Shown: piece after piece, positions 1 to 13,800 of the stretch
How positions within the stretch are numbered: the stretch's first letter is position 1
How the letters are laid out: every line of letters begins with the position of its first letter
Source of the DNA: Ichthyophonus hoferi
Lineage: Eukaryota; Opisthokonta; Ichthyosporea; Ichthyophonida; Ichthyophonidae
Length of the DNA: 44,531 nucleotides
Assembly (NCBI GenBank): GCA_002751075.1
Contig: NAOQ01000488.1
Coordinates: 4,369 to 48,899 of the forward strand
Reading direction: 5' to 3'
Notes under the pieces: model-generated
What the model was told of the DNA's origin: nothing
What the model saw: the letters and a program-made list of their open reading frames with translations, nothing else
The model's database searches: none
Position numbers and translations under genes: made by a program

Positions 1-759
1 GGTTTGTTGATTGCGTGGGTATCTTGTAGACGAGGGTGAATGAGAGTAGGGTATTGTTGAAAGAAAATATCAAACATGCAGGACATATTTTAGAATGATT
101 ATTTTCCTGTAGTCACCCTTGGATTTATTTACTCATAGGAATTATATAAGTGTATAGAGACCTGCTATTGCTTATAGGTGTAGTATTGTCATATATCTGC
201 ATACATACACATACATTTAATTAACATTGTCCAAGGTGTTAGTATATAATTTCATGTGCAGCTAAATATATATAGTGCACCATATTTAGTTAATACAATA
301 TTCCACACCATTATTTCTTATTGTTATTGCTAGCGCTTAGCTTCTATATTTCCAGTTAATAGGTCGCTGGAATACTATTTTTAATGGGGGTGAATATAAT
401 AAACATAAACGAATAACCCAATAACCATGCATATTGTATACTGTATATTGCATATTGTATATTGTATATTGTATATTGTATATTGTATATTGTATATTGT
501 ATATTGCATATTGTATATTGTATATTGTATATTGTATATTGTATATTTTATATTGTATATTGTATATTATATATTGTATATAGTATATCGTATATTGTAT
601 ATTATATTTTGTATATTATATATTGTATATTGTATATTGTATATTGTATATTGTATCTTATATAATGTATATTGTATATTACAGTAACTAGATATATAGT
701 AGCATATCGAGTTGTACCTTAACCTATAAAGTAGTACTAATAACCATGTTTACATACAG
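1..759. other. upstream intron sequence, no exon recognised
   Basis: This lies 5' of the first recognised INTS7 exon, which starts after acceptor TACATACAG. No segment resembling the INTS7 N-terminus with a donor in the right phase was found, so it is read as intron. Its only structured content is the 7-bp tandem array at 428-672. Confidence 0.6.
428..672. repeat. 7-bp tandem repeat (GTATATT)n
   Basis: About 35 copies of a 7-bp unit with few substitutions (GCATATT, TATATAT and similar variants). A period of 7 without stop codons stays open in all three forward frames and gives the same cyclic heptapeptide, so the long open frames here are a repeat artefact, not a gene. Confidence 0.95.
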
Positions 760-3700
760 GTCTTCTCTCTTCCAACCAAGCAGTTCAATGCTCAGCACTT
801 GTACAATTCCCACGTCTGTTTGATTTGTTTCCTTTTCCTCTTACTATTAATACTGCGGCTGTAAGACTATCTGAAGTGTTTATGGAAAAGAATACGTAAG
901 GATAACCATCATTTATCTTATTGTTTATTCTTTATGGTCTGCTTGTATTTTTTGTGTTTACCTATGTTTTGCTCTAATTTCAATCTATGCGAGTCTTTGT
1001 ACTCAGCTTTATTCTCTCCTACACATTTCATTCATTGATATATATAGATATACATACGTACATGCATTCTATGTTTATACACACAGCACAGCACATTCCA
1101 TAAACATTTACTATACACACATAAAAATATAATTACACGACACACCTATCATATACATATATACATCATGTGCTAATATTGTTAGCTTAACTCTGATTTA
1201 TAGTTGGGCCAATTGAACTCTTTTAAAATTTATACATTAGACATTGGTTCAACTAAGCCTACACACAGACAGGAAAATCACATAAAAATCCACAACTATT
1301 TCCATTTTTACACTTTGATATATATATACACACATATGTACATATATGTCCTTGGGATATTTCCTCAAAATAAAGTTTTATTCCACTTTCCCACATACTC
1401 TCCCTCGCCCTTCCACCACATCGACACCCTCTTCCCTCCCCATTCCACCACATCGACACCCTCTTCCCTCCCCATTCCACCACATCGACACCCTCTTCCC
1501 TCCTCTTTGTCCCCATATACATATTTTCTCCATCTACCAGTCCCTCATATACCCCTCCCATGCCTTGTTATACAGGAGTAATTTCACGCGCTATCAAATA
1601 CTGCAAGTGTTTCAGCGAAGTGAGTTGCATCTAGGTGCCATATACACTATTGATGACGTCATAAAGCGGGTTAGCAGTGTGATCTACTCCAATGATCCAA
1701 TTGCAAGAGCGCTCACTTTGAGGTAAACGCCGGAGGATGGATAGGATTGTATGGCTATAAATAGATAGGAGCTAAAAGAGACTATAAGAATAGTCAATGA
1801 TTGGAGTGGGGGGAGAGTGTAACCAAGGTTGTTTATATCAATGTGGTATTGTACAAGAGAGGGAGAGGTGGTGGTGGAAAGGAGAGGACAAACCACGCGC
1901 TATAGTACATTACACCCACCCACACAAACATGCACAAGAACAACAACAGTCATACAAAAATGTATATATGCATATATGCACACATATATAACAACAACAA
2001 ATATACTCATACATGCAAGTAGAAGATGTGATGTATTGATGATAATCATATTCATGCCGTGTTGTTAGTTATGGAAGCAGGTAGAGCAGGTATTGTTTCA
2101 CGCCTCCTCCCTGTCTAGGTGTATACCTATTAGATAGATAGATAGTCACTGTCAGAGTACTGTGCCACCCTTATTGTCTCCTCAAGAGATATTGAAGTAT
2201 ACATGTATATGTATAAGCACAGGTTTATATTCCGGCACACACAGATATATATGTATCTTACCCTCATATTTAAGGCCATTTCTTTCATTTTTGTTTTACC
2301 AACCAATAGAATGGTTGTTTTATGCGTGTAAAAGAGGTACAGGTCTTTTACTGTTTCTTTTATAATGTAATATATTTATTAGTTCGTTTGGGCATATATG
2401 TAAGTATTAAAAGCAATGATTTCTGGCCACTCAGTAGCCATTTTTAAAAAGGCGTTTTATTATTTTATTTTATTTCAGATAGATAGTTTTCTTACAACAA
2501 ATCAAAATTTGTTTATTTACCATTTACAAAATTATAAACACTCTCTTATGAATAAAGGTTATTTATAAGTGGTGGTTTTACAGTGTCTGACTTTCCTCAT
2601 ATTAGTATGCTCCTCTAGCAATAAAGTTGACCTAAAATGTGTATTAATTGGACAGGATGTGGGGGAGCATGGCTCCTATTATTGGTGAGCATAAACGAAT
2701 TCACCACAGGTACGGCACATTCTTCTATATGTTATCTGGTGTTCTTTCTAGATAGATAAAGGAAACTGTATATACATGCATTTCTTTACCTCTATCTATT
2801 CTTACGTACACATTCTCTTTCTATATTATATGCCTCTCTTACCTCTCTTCCTTACTTAGGATTATTTCTTTGTAAACATACATATATACATACATGCATA
2901 CATTTATCTACTGATTATTCTTTTGGTTTTGGTATGCTGGTGTATGGTAAAGTAGTCATATATATGTGTGATTATAAATGAAAGTATGCATATGTCTGGA
3001 TTAGGTAATGACAAAAAAAAGTAAATTTTATTTATTATACTTACTTAATGATATCTCGGGGATAAAATGTGTTTGATGCAAATATTTTCCCATTTCTATT
3101 TTTTTATATCTACAGATTTGTTTACCTTATGTAAATAAATGCCCTCTAGTACATTTCACACTCCGACACAGACATACACATCAACATGCACAAACACACA
3201 GACACACTATATATATATATATCAAAGATTCATATGGTATTTATTGCCTCCTGTTTGACACAACAAATCAGACTTAGATATTGCAAGATAAAAAAGAGAA
3301 GGCGAGAAAGGACAAAAGGTAAAGGGAAGGTGAACATTATTTTTTAGGACTAATGGCAGTAAAGAAGGATATTATATGCAAAGACACTGAGTATATATAT
3401 ATATATACATCAACTAATAATAAATAAAACAATTAATACTCTACCCTTATGTTGTAGTATCTTAAAGTGTTTAGGATCGTCTGATCAGGTCGAGATAGAT
3501 GCAGCAATCTATGCTACTGCTCGCATCTGTACTAAGTCTAAAACATTTGCTGGAGCCATTGCCAAAAAAACCTTTGATATGATTACAAGTAACTTCCCTA
3601 CTATTGGATTGTATTATATTCTATTACTCTTTTCTTTCTTCTATTTCTTATATTATTGTTTTGTTTTACTTCAACTGATTATTATACCCTATATAGATTT

Positions 3701-6700
3701 TATATACTATTATTTTCTTTTATTCTCAAGTCTATCATATATTAGTCTTTTCCATTACTTTATCTACCTTATTCTTCCTTTACTCATAGACCATTCCTAT
3801 TTTATCTTTTTCTCTCTTGCTAACCACTCTTCTGTTTTCATGAATATCATTAATATCCTCTATTCATTCTCATTGTCTCTATAGTGTTTTCTTTATCGTA
3901 TTAACTATTAACCGTGCTTAATGTATGATTTTTATAAACCCTTCTATGTAATAAGGGCTTCAAGCTTTTGCACACATTACGTAATGTTTACACTCTCACT
4001 CACACCCAACAGCATTCCTTCTATCTTTTCATTGCACACATACATACTTACACACATATACACACATATATACACATATATATGCTACGATTCACCTGTT
4101 GTTACACATATTCCCTTCCCAGTTATATATTGATTGTTATATTATTTTCGTCCTCCTCTCCCATTCCTTATAGTTCTAAACAACATTTAGTACTATGCGC
4201 ACCCATGATTATGTGTCTTAATATATGTAAGTGTTGCAGGGAATACAGACAGATGTAGTTAGATGTAATCCCTAAGTGCCTTTGTTTTGTTAAACATGCA
4301 GTGTACAAATAATGCTTAGTTGCTATATTAGTGCTTGTTGTTCTTCCATTGGTTGAAAGTCTCCTCTTTTTTGTAAGACTATTCCTTGCTCTTTTAGGTT
4401 AGTGTTCTTATTTGGCTATATTGTATGCTATAATGCGTTATACACTACTCATTAGCTCTGCCCTGTTAACTCCAGTGTGTGATCTGAATCCAATCAGATC
4501 CTTTGATATAGTAGTCATATTTTACTATTATTATCTTCCATACATACTTATCTCCCATAAATGGACGCGCAATAATAAGAACTATAAATAACCACCTATA
4601 TTGAGCCCATAATAACTATCGGTTACATGCTCTATTCTATTGGACTAACTAATTACCTCATTAAGGACGAAATCTATATTTAACTCTTAGATTAAGCTGG
4701 CAATCTAGTCGATCACACCGATCAACTCGATTGGGACTTAATCAATATTTAACCCAATCATTCATATGCCACAGAGCTTGAAACCCCCACATCAGTTAAG
4801 CTCAAGCTTATTCCGATCTTTCGCCACATGCATCATTCTCCAGACTCTATAAACGAGGCAACTAACTTTCTCACTCTATGACCCCATTGCCTTATTCCCC
4901 TATAACATACCTCGCATTTGTTTATCTTTTTTCATTATTATTATGGACCTTTTGTCTATTTTAACTACTATTCAAGTACTCTTTATTAATTACTTTTTGT
5001 TTGTTTTCGACATAGATCTAGTTGCGATGCTCGTATGGTCGTATATATATATACGTTATTATTAGCTAGGGATGTAGGCAGGGTTGAATAGTTTAGTGGA
5101 AATGAATAAGTGAACTATTAAAATATAACGGCAAGACATGATTGGATATGGGAGTGGACCAGGTATGAAAGACGGGTAAAGTAGTATGAGATGCACAAAT
5201 GAACGAATAACACACTAGAACGAAAGTGAGCACTAGATTGTTAGATAGACCTTATAGGATTAGTATAATAAGTGTAGGGGAGGGAAGGAGATAATAGAGG
5301 AGAGGGAGATTGTAAAGGTAAGATGTATTGAGCAAAGAGTAATTATCCGTGTCACTTCATACAGGCCCGTCAAGTGTGCCTAGAACTATTGGAATCCTAT
5401 CGTACAGCCCCCTTTGTCCTCTGTCTATTGTCTACGTTATCTACCCTAGCTAGTCACTCACTAGTGCATATCTCTAGTCAGGTTGGTTTGTATTGCAACG
5501 GGTTGGAATAGAGAGGGAGAGGGAGAGGGAGAAAGAGGGGTCCATTGTAACAGTATGGGTGCTTTGGTTAGGTTATTACTATAAGGATATATATATTCTA
5601 TTCTGTTTTCACAGTTAAATTTCTAGCAATATTAGCCATTAACCCATATATTTGTATTTTAACTATTAAAAAGATAGCAAATATTTTTCATTGGTATTGG
5701 CAATTTTATTTCCTTGTTTTGTCGATATAGAGGTTTTAATCTACCGGGTTCCACGAATTTTATATTTTAATATCATCAATCAATTCCATAATTAAAACCT
5801 CTGTAGCTAGGGTATTGTATTCGATATGTTATTTTACTACATTATACTGTACTGTACCGTTTTATTTTATTTTAGTTTTTTTCATGTTTTTATTGCGTTT
5901 TATTTTATGTCATATCGTTGGATTTTATAATGTATTAGCTAATATTCATATTGGGTTTATGGTGAAATTGCCATCAGATGCAACTACTCTGTAGCTATAT
6001 TGAAGATGATCCACGTCAGGCTATCCAAATACATGCTCTTTCTACCCTCACTGCATTGGCTCGCAGAGCACCTCATATGTGTAGTGCTGCTACTATTAAT
6101 GTAAGTAGTGACTCTAGTCTATATTATTGTTTACAGGATTTGCGTTATATGTATGTATGCATGTACGTATGATAATATGTATGTATGATAGTATGTATGT
6201 ATATATGTATGTATGTATTTATGCATGTATGTAGAGTGTATGTTTATATATATATGATCGTATGTACACATGTATAATATACATATGCGCATACAATTAC
6301 TTACATATACCCTTTACACCTATGTGCACTACACATATACTTCTCCCCACCTACATACCTACATACCTTTACAGGTTCTATTACGAGTGATCAAGCAGTC
6401 CCCCCATGTGAGAGTGCAGCTAGGTGCCCTGCAGGTGATCCTATGTCTTTCCACTACCATCACGGCCAATCATCTTCTTTATTCCCCTCCACAGGTGAGT
6501 CCTTATTGGTTTAGCCCTCACATGCTAATTAGCTTCTACCCAGTCATTCTATGTTCTCCTCTATCCTTTACCCCCCCTCTCCCTCCTCTTTTTAGTTTGT
6601 ATTTTCTTTTTATTCCCTTCTTGTCCTAAACCAATTATATTCACCTTCTCACGATCGAGTTGGGCCATATAGATCAATGACGAGTCAACCATGGAGGTGG

Positions 6701-9700
6701 ATGGACCAATCAGTAGTGGCGGGGTATGGGGCACGTGCCAGGATTTATTGGCCGATAAACATGACGGCATTAGTGTTGTAGCAGCTCAGATACTCACCAA
6801 CCTGTTGACATCACAGTCTGGATATGGTATGGGCGTGAGTGTGATATGATATTATATAGTTCATAGTAATTTACACTAGAATAGCTTTGCATAGCCGGCT
6901 TTCTCTGTCCTCCCTCACCTATCTTATTCTTTCTCTAAGTTATGATCTGTACATATTATATAGTATATATTATATATTATATAGTTTATGTTTAGTGCCT
7001 ATTTCCACCGTAGATGCCTTGCTTGCGACATGTTGTTCCTCTATCCGTAATCCCTTTTATTACCCAATACTCTACTATTTCTCTCAAGTACTTCTTGCCC
7101 TGTCTCTGACCCTCCTCTGCATTGACTCCGTTTCATTGATTCTCTTCGATTCTTATTTATTAATTTTTTATTTTCCTTTTCCTGTTTCACGCTTTCTCTA
7201 TTTGCGCCGTCTCTTCCTATTATACATCAGTTTATTACGTAATTTTTATTCTTCTTGTCTTCACAGTATAATTAATTAACTAATTAACTCATTATGCCTA
7301 TCAGATGAGGCTACCAAAGGTAGTCGTGTAGCCTTGGTAGTACACACACTATCCAACAGAGTCCTTAGCTTTGTAAAAGATACAGATTCTGGTAGTATAA
7401 TATATCAAAAAGTATATATCTCCCTCTATCTATCTTATCATCTCTCTCTTTTTGTTTCTATTTCTCCTCCGTTTTATCATACTTCTACCTAATGTTCATT
7501 TATAAAAATGATATAATAATAATATAAAAATAATATTAAAATGATATAAAATAATAATAAAATTATAATATATATTAAATCTTTTTCTGATCTTATCTTT
7601 CTCTAACTCTACAATAGTATCTGTAATAGATTGAGCGACTCTTTCATTTATAGATAGTACAATTCCAATAACCGTTGTCAGTTTATTGTATGTATGTAGG
7701 TGGTTACACATATATATATATTTCTTGTATCTTACTTGCTAGTACATATTTATTTTATTTTCATTCCCTACTTATTTTGTCTTTTATTTTACGTATTTAT
7801 TCAATTATCCTTTTCTTATGCTAGTCTTCCACAGTTTTTCTAAGTCATATATAACTATAACCCACGGAACTGTGGTTGCGCACACCAAGTATTATTGTCA
7901 TCAAATGTGAATTATATAAGAAAATAAGATGAAACATAGTATAAATGGGTGTGACAAGAGAGAGAAAGCTGGTCAGAAGCTCTGTAAAGGAAATGGTTAT
8001 GAGACCAATCAAGTGATAATTAGGTATAATGAAGGTATTGTGCATATGTGTAGTAGTTCAGCCACTCAAGAGCAGAGACACTGTGATAAGAAATTATTTC
8101 AGTATTTTATATGAGATATGCGCAAGTGTATGTAGTATATGATGGAAGTGAGAGAGAGACGTAGCATATACTATGTATGTAAGGTGTAAGATGTATTTTA
8201 TAGTGGAAGGACGTGTATAAAGGTCTTAATGTATGACTTACACAACATCACACAGACGGCATTTTATTCTTTTCTTACCTAATTTTTAGTCTAGTCATTA
8301 ATAGTTAATATAATTATTAATAATTAGTATAAGCATTGGTAATTATTACAATTATTATTCATTGGTATATTAATTATTAATTACTATAATACATATTATA
8401 TATTATACCAAACAACCAGATGCACACGTACACACACACACACACATCATTTTTTATATAACGTCAACCTGTACTTTGCCCACACACCACTTTATATTTA
8501 CACCTCAAAACACAGGGTTATCAAAACTAATATGAATACTGTTTATCTAAACAAAACTATCTCGTTATAGGTAAATACTCCACCTTTATCTTGAGCACAT
8601 TTCCAACCCATTATGATGAGTTATATTTTATATTTTTGTATTATAGATTAAGTGTAAATTGTTTGATAACAAAAATACACCACACTACCACCCAGAAAAC
8701 CCTTAGCTGTCTCCTTAAAATTCTACCTGCCTTCAGAGAATATTCCCCAATGGCCACCAAGGCAGCTTTACAAGTGTTGACACAACTATCAGGTTGGTAG
8801 CATCTCCTCTCGTCTGGATGTTATGTACCTCTATTCTCTCTTTCTCTTAATTAATTCATTAATTCATTAGCTCTTTCTTTTAATCAATTAATTCTCTCTC
8901 TCTCTCTATCTCTTATTCTATTCTTTCTCTCTATTTCTTACTCTATTTTTTCTCTCTTTCCCTTACTATATTCTTTCTCTCTGTCCCTTATTCTATTATT
9001 TCTCTATCCTTTACTCTATTTTTTCTCTCTTTCCCTTACTTATCCCCCCTCTCTCTTTCTGTTTACATTATTATACTTAGACTTATCTCCCTACCCTTCT
9101 CCTCTTTTCTCTTTCATACTTCCTTTCATACTTATCTGTTTAGTACACTATCCCCATATACCTATAATTCACAACAGTTCATTTTTCTTTTTTATTATTA
9201 AGCTACACTACTACAATTGATATTTTTTCCATTTAAAACCTGTGATATACCTATATCTTATATAAAAATATACTGTTATTTATTCGTCATTAATTTTTAT
9301 TTTTATGCGTTTATTGGTTTTAGGCTTTCGACCTTTTTATTCTTATATGTGATATTTTCTATATATATGTGTGTACATATACTATTACTATACACATATA
9401 TCATTTACCTCACTCATATACATTCATGTCTATTTACTTGTTTGTAATAAAAAGAGAATATAATATTTTTGTGTTATCGATACCCCTTAAAACTCTGTAT
9501 GGAATTTATATTACAGTTCAAGTGTCACGACACGATTAGTCTACTATACATATATAATGTTTATCTATAGCGTGTTATTTATATTAACCAATCGTTCTAT
9601 TGAAAATATATCTTATTAGCCTATATCAATCAATAGCAAGATATTTAGCCATCTGGATATAGTATTAGTAAGCACTAACAATACACCAATTATAGGAAAG

Positions 9701-10774
9701 AGACAAGGCACTATGCTGTGCAATTGGCTAGAAACCATGGAGGGGAGAGTATCAGGTTCGGTTAGTAGTGTGGGCGAATCAGTTACCGTCATAGCCAATA
9801 TATTAGCCAATACAACAGTGTTTGAGAATGCACCTACATTCTTAGTAAGTATTCATTGCTTTATAGGGTTATAATGATTTGTTGTGTGTATGTATGTATG
9901 TATGTATGCATTCATGTATGTTTGTCTATGACATAATCACCCTGGCGAAACAGAAAAGGTGCCATATGTGACATATATAGTGATCTCTATTCAGACCAAT
10001 CATATATACTTTTACCTACTATCATTTGCCCTTTTAAAGAAACACACATATACAGACTATGGTTATAGGCTATTCCATTTTTCAAAGGCTAATGTGATAT
10101 AGACAGCCCGCTAGCACCTCGACACACAAACATACACACGCATATATACATGCAGGTATACATTCTGATAATCTGTGTGTATGTTCTTCTTTATATAGTG
10201 GTTGGTTGTTAGGCTATTTCCAGGGTATGTGGGCGTACATATATTTATATTTTTATTTATGCGTTAGCAAACCTATATGTATAAATATTAAAAATATTAA
10301 AAAAAAATATATTAAAAATTTGAAATAAAATGCAATAAAATAAAACAAACCCAAGTAGAATAAAATAAAATAAAATAAAATAAAATAGTACAGTATAGTG
10401 TAATGTAGGAAAATAAATCAGTACTGTATGGTATAGTATATACGTGTATTTCTCTCTCTCTCTCCCTCTCTATCTCTCCTATTCCTCTCTTATCCATCTT
10501 TGTTCATTTATTATACCCTTACTTGGTGTCTAGATCGCTCTCTCCCGTTTGGTATTCCGTATAGATCATGATCAACTGTTATCCAGTTTACGATTGGTCA
10601 TCACAACGACCAATTCGGACTCGGAGATAAAAATTAATGAACGCATATGCAGGTATGAATGAAGCGAAGGTAGTGGTTGTAAAAATAATATACATATACA
10701 GAGGGCGAAATAGCTCTAAACATGGCAAGAGAGAAATAGGAGATTTGAAATAGTGATTCAAATGTAGTTTTAAA

Positions 10775-10805
<31 letters not shown>

Positions 10806-13800
10806 GCTCAAACCATTGTAGCAATGATTAAATCACTTTTATTTTGAACCATAAATTTCGATTGGTTGTAGGCATATATATACATTTTGAATGAATATAG
10901 ATAGGTAGAGGTGTATGCTATGTTGCTAATTCCAAATGCGTGATTTGCATCCAGTGGGTGGACAGCTTTCTGTATAGCCCGACATGCCGTGTGTTTAGGT
11001 CAACACGCCTTAGCTGTTACTCTATTTCATATTTTAGCAGATATGGTAGGTATAATTACACTATAGACTCCCTTGTGAACATAGTCTAGGGAGACAATTT
11101 GCTCGAGTTGATTTCTTCTACATATACTTAGCTATTTGGTTATTTCCTTTTATACTTAAAATATTCTAATCATGTGGAATATTTAGTATTTAAGTATTAT
11201 TTAAAGTTGATTGCTAGTTTATAATTTGTTTGTTATAATTACTAGGATGCTTAATAGAAATTTTGGGGGATGGAAAAAGGGGCCATGAAAGTCAGATATA
11301 TCTTTATAATATACTATAAATAATATATATATATATATAGCATACAGATGTATTTGTGGTTTTATGATACCCTGTTTTGCGTATAAATACCGTACATTGT
11401 ATTCATATTGAATATAGTATACTTATGGCTGTTTACGTTAGTAAATCTTTAATAATAACGACATAAAGTTTAATATGCCTATGTTACTATTACTAATACT
11501 GGATAGACAGACAAATAAACACACTATACTAATATGAAATTACTGGCCTTCTTCTGGCTATATAGCACCACGTTTACACTGTAAATTCATAGCAAAGCCT
11601 CTCTTTTTACTTTAGAAACTACCATCATGCTAACCCCAGTATACCAACTCTCTCTATTACTATGGTACTTTTACATTGGGGTTTAAGTTTAAATTATTAC
11701 TCTGAATTTTATCAACACATCTTTTACACTACTGTATATTTTATTAATAAATACCGGATGCGACTACAATTTTTATCATTAGAGCCCTCCCTATTACTAT
11801 TGAATTTCATTTAAAAACACAACACTAACAATATGACCTATGCCATAGATCACCATAACCTTACTGTATACACTTTCTTCTCCTTACTTAACTCTCCCAT
11901 CTCACCCTCACCTACTCTCTCTGCCTATCTTTTCATTATTCCTACATTTTTTGTCTATCTTCCCTCCTCTCTACCCATTCCTATGCATTTTCTCTTTGCA
12001 TTTCTCTTCCCTCTCCCTCTCCTTCCACAGGTGGCTTCTGAACACTATTTCTTTTGGTTACATGCACTAGAGCGTCTTAGTCATGCCGAGTCCTCATTGG
12101 CTAATCTCGGAGAAGAAGGTGCAGAGGTTCGTCTATTATCATGCCTTAGTGCGGCCCAATGTACCTATCCCGAGGCTGTAGCTTCTCTTAAGGTGTCGTC
12201 TATTTTACACTCCTATCTACCTATTTAAGGCTAATCTATCTGTAATAAAGTATTGGGATAGTAATGTGTAATATATTATTTATGTATTGGTAAAGTTTTG
12301 GTTGTATATACTTTCAATCATCTTTCTATTCTCTAAACATGCCTAGACCTATCTCTATACTTACCTCTATCTCTGTTTTTTTCTCTTTTTTACTACCCTT
12401 TTCTTTTTATTTTTATTTCTTTGCTCTGTTTCAATTCACTGTAGAAAAACGTTTTTATCAGCAGGCGATGTGTACATATATAAATAGAGAAAACAAAAAC
12501 AAACAAAAAAAGAGAGAGAAATAGATAGAAAAAAATAATAGTGAAAGATGAAGCAATATAAATATTTGGAGGTATATAATATACTTTCTATTTTATTTTT
12601 GCCAGAGGAGTTCTTCAACTATTCATTTTATCTACACCTTGTCAATTCTCATGGTATAATGTGCTAGGGTGTAAAGGATATATGTATTTATACAACTACA
12701 TACACATATACATATACATATAACATATACATACATTCTTAAATACTTACCTACTTACCTATTTACCATTATAACTTACATCATACTATTGCACATTTAC
12801 CCACCTCTATAGGCAGCCAATAAACCAGGCTACACTTATCCCTTCCAATTGCGCTTCTTGGCTGTCCGAATGGAAATGTTAGATGCCTTCAGCTCATTGG
12901 CCCATCTATTGGCGGCTATGGGTGGATCAGATCCAGTACCAGTACTCGCTTCACGAGTATGTAGTATAGTGCAGTATTATATTAGGTTATGTTATGTTAT
13001 GTTATATTTTATTACAGTATAGTATATTACATTGCATTATATTCTATTCTATTACATTATACTATCCTATCATTCTCAGCCTTTAAATTTCCCATGTCCA
13101 ATCCTATTTCCTCATTCCTTCTATACTTTTACCCACTATTAATATTCATTTGATCATTAACCATCCTATCAGGGGTTATTACCAATGGCTTTCCTAGCCT
13201 TCTGGTTGCCCAAATACGCTTAAACTTTGCATTTTAATTGGTTATTTAATATAATTTATTTACTGTATCTATATCCTAAAAGAAAAGATCTAATCTGTAT
13301 TAGGACTCTCAGCGAATCATATTTATTCAGATTTTAACTTTAAAGTTAACTGAGTATAATAATTCTGCAGCGACAGCCATATATTTATATATAACTATTA
13401 TATGCATTTTTAATTTTTTTATAGTTTCATTCGTTTTATACATTTATGTTTATATTTTTGCTTTTTCATATCAATGTTCTCTTATAATTTTCATGTTTTC
13501 AATCCACTTATACTTACATACTACCATACATACCCATACCATCTGATACACTACTCTACATAGTATCCTACATACTACCCTACACACTATCCTACATACT
13601 ATCCTGCATACTAACCTACATACTATCCTACATACTATTNNNNNNNNNNNNNNNNNNNNNNNNNNNNNNNNNNNNNNNNNNNNNNNNNNNNNNNNNNNNN
13701 NNNNNNNNNNNNNNNNNNNNNNNNNNNNNNNNNNNNNNNNNNNNNNNNNNNNNNNNNNNNNNNNNNNNNNNNNNNNNNNNNNNNNNNNNNNNNNNNNNNN

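Noticed and set aside
427-687. Long open frames rich in Tyr/Ile/Leu/Cys
   Set aside because: They are produced by the 7-bp tandem repeat and have no conserved sequence.
1411-1506. Possible CRISPR-like array
   Set aside because: The three units are directly adjacent without spacers, in a eukaryotic intron.
1204-1726. Open frames on both strands rich in Pro/His/Ser
   Set aside because: They come from the 32-bp minisatellite plus the real exon at 1576-1722.
3579-3884. 101-codon open frame following an INTS7 exon
   Set aside because: It starts inside the true exon (3458-3588) and then reads T-rich intron. The conserved continuation is the exon at 4775.
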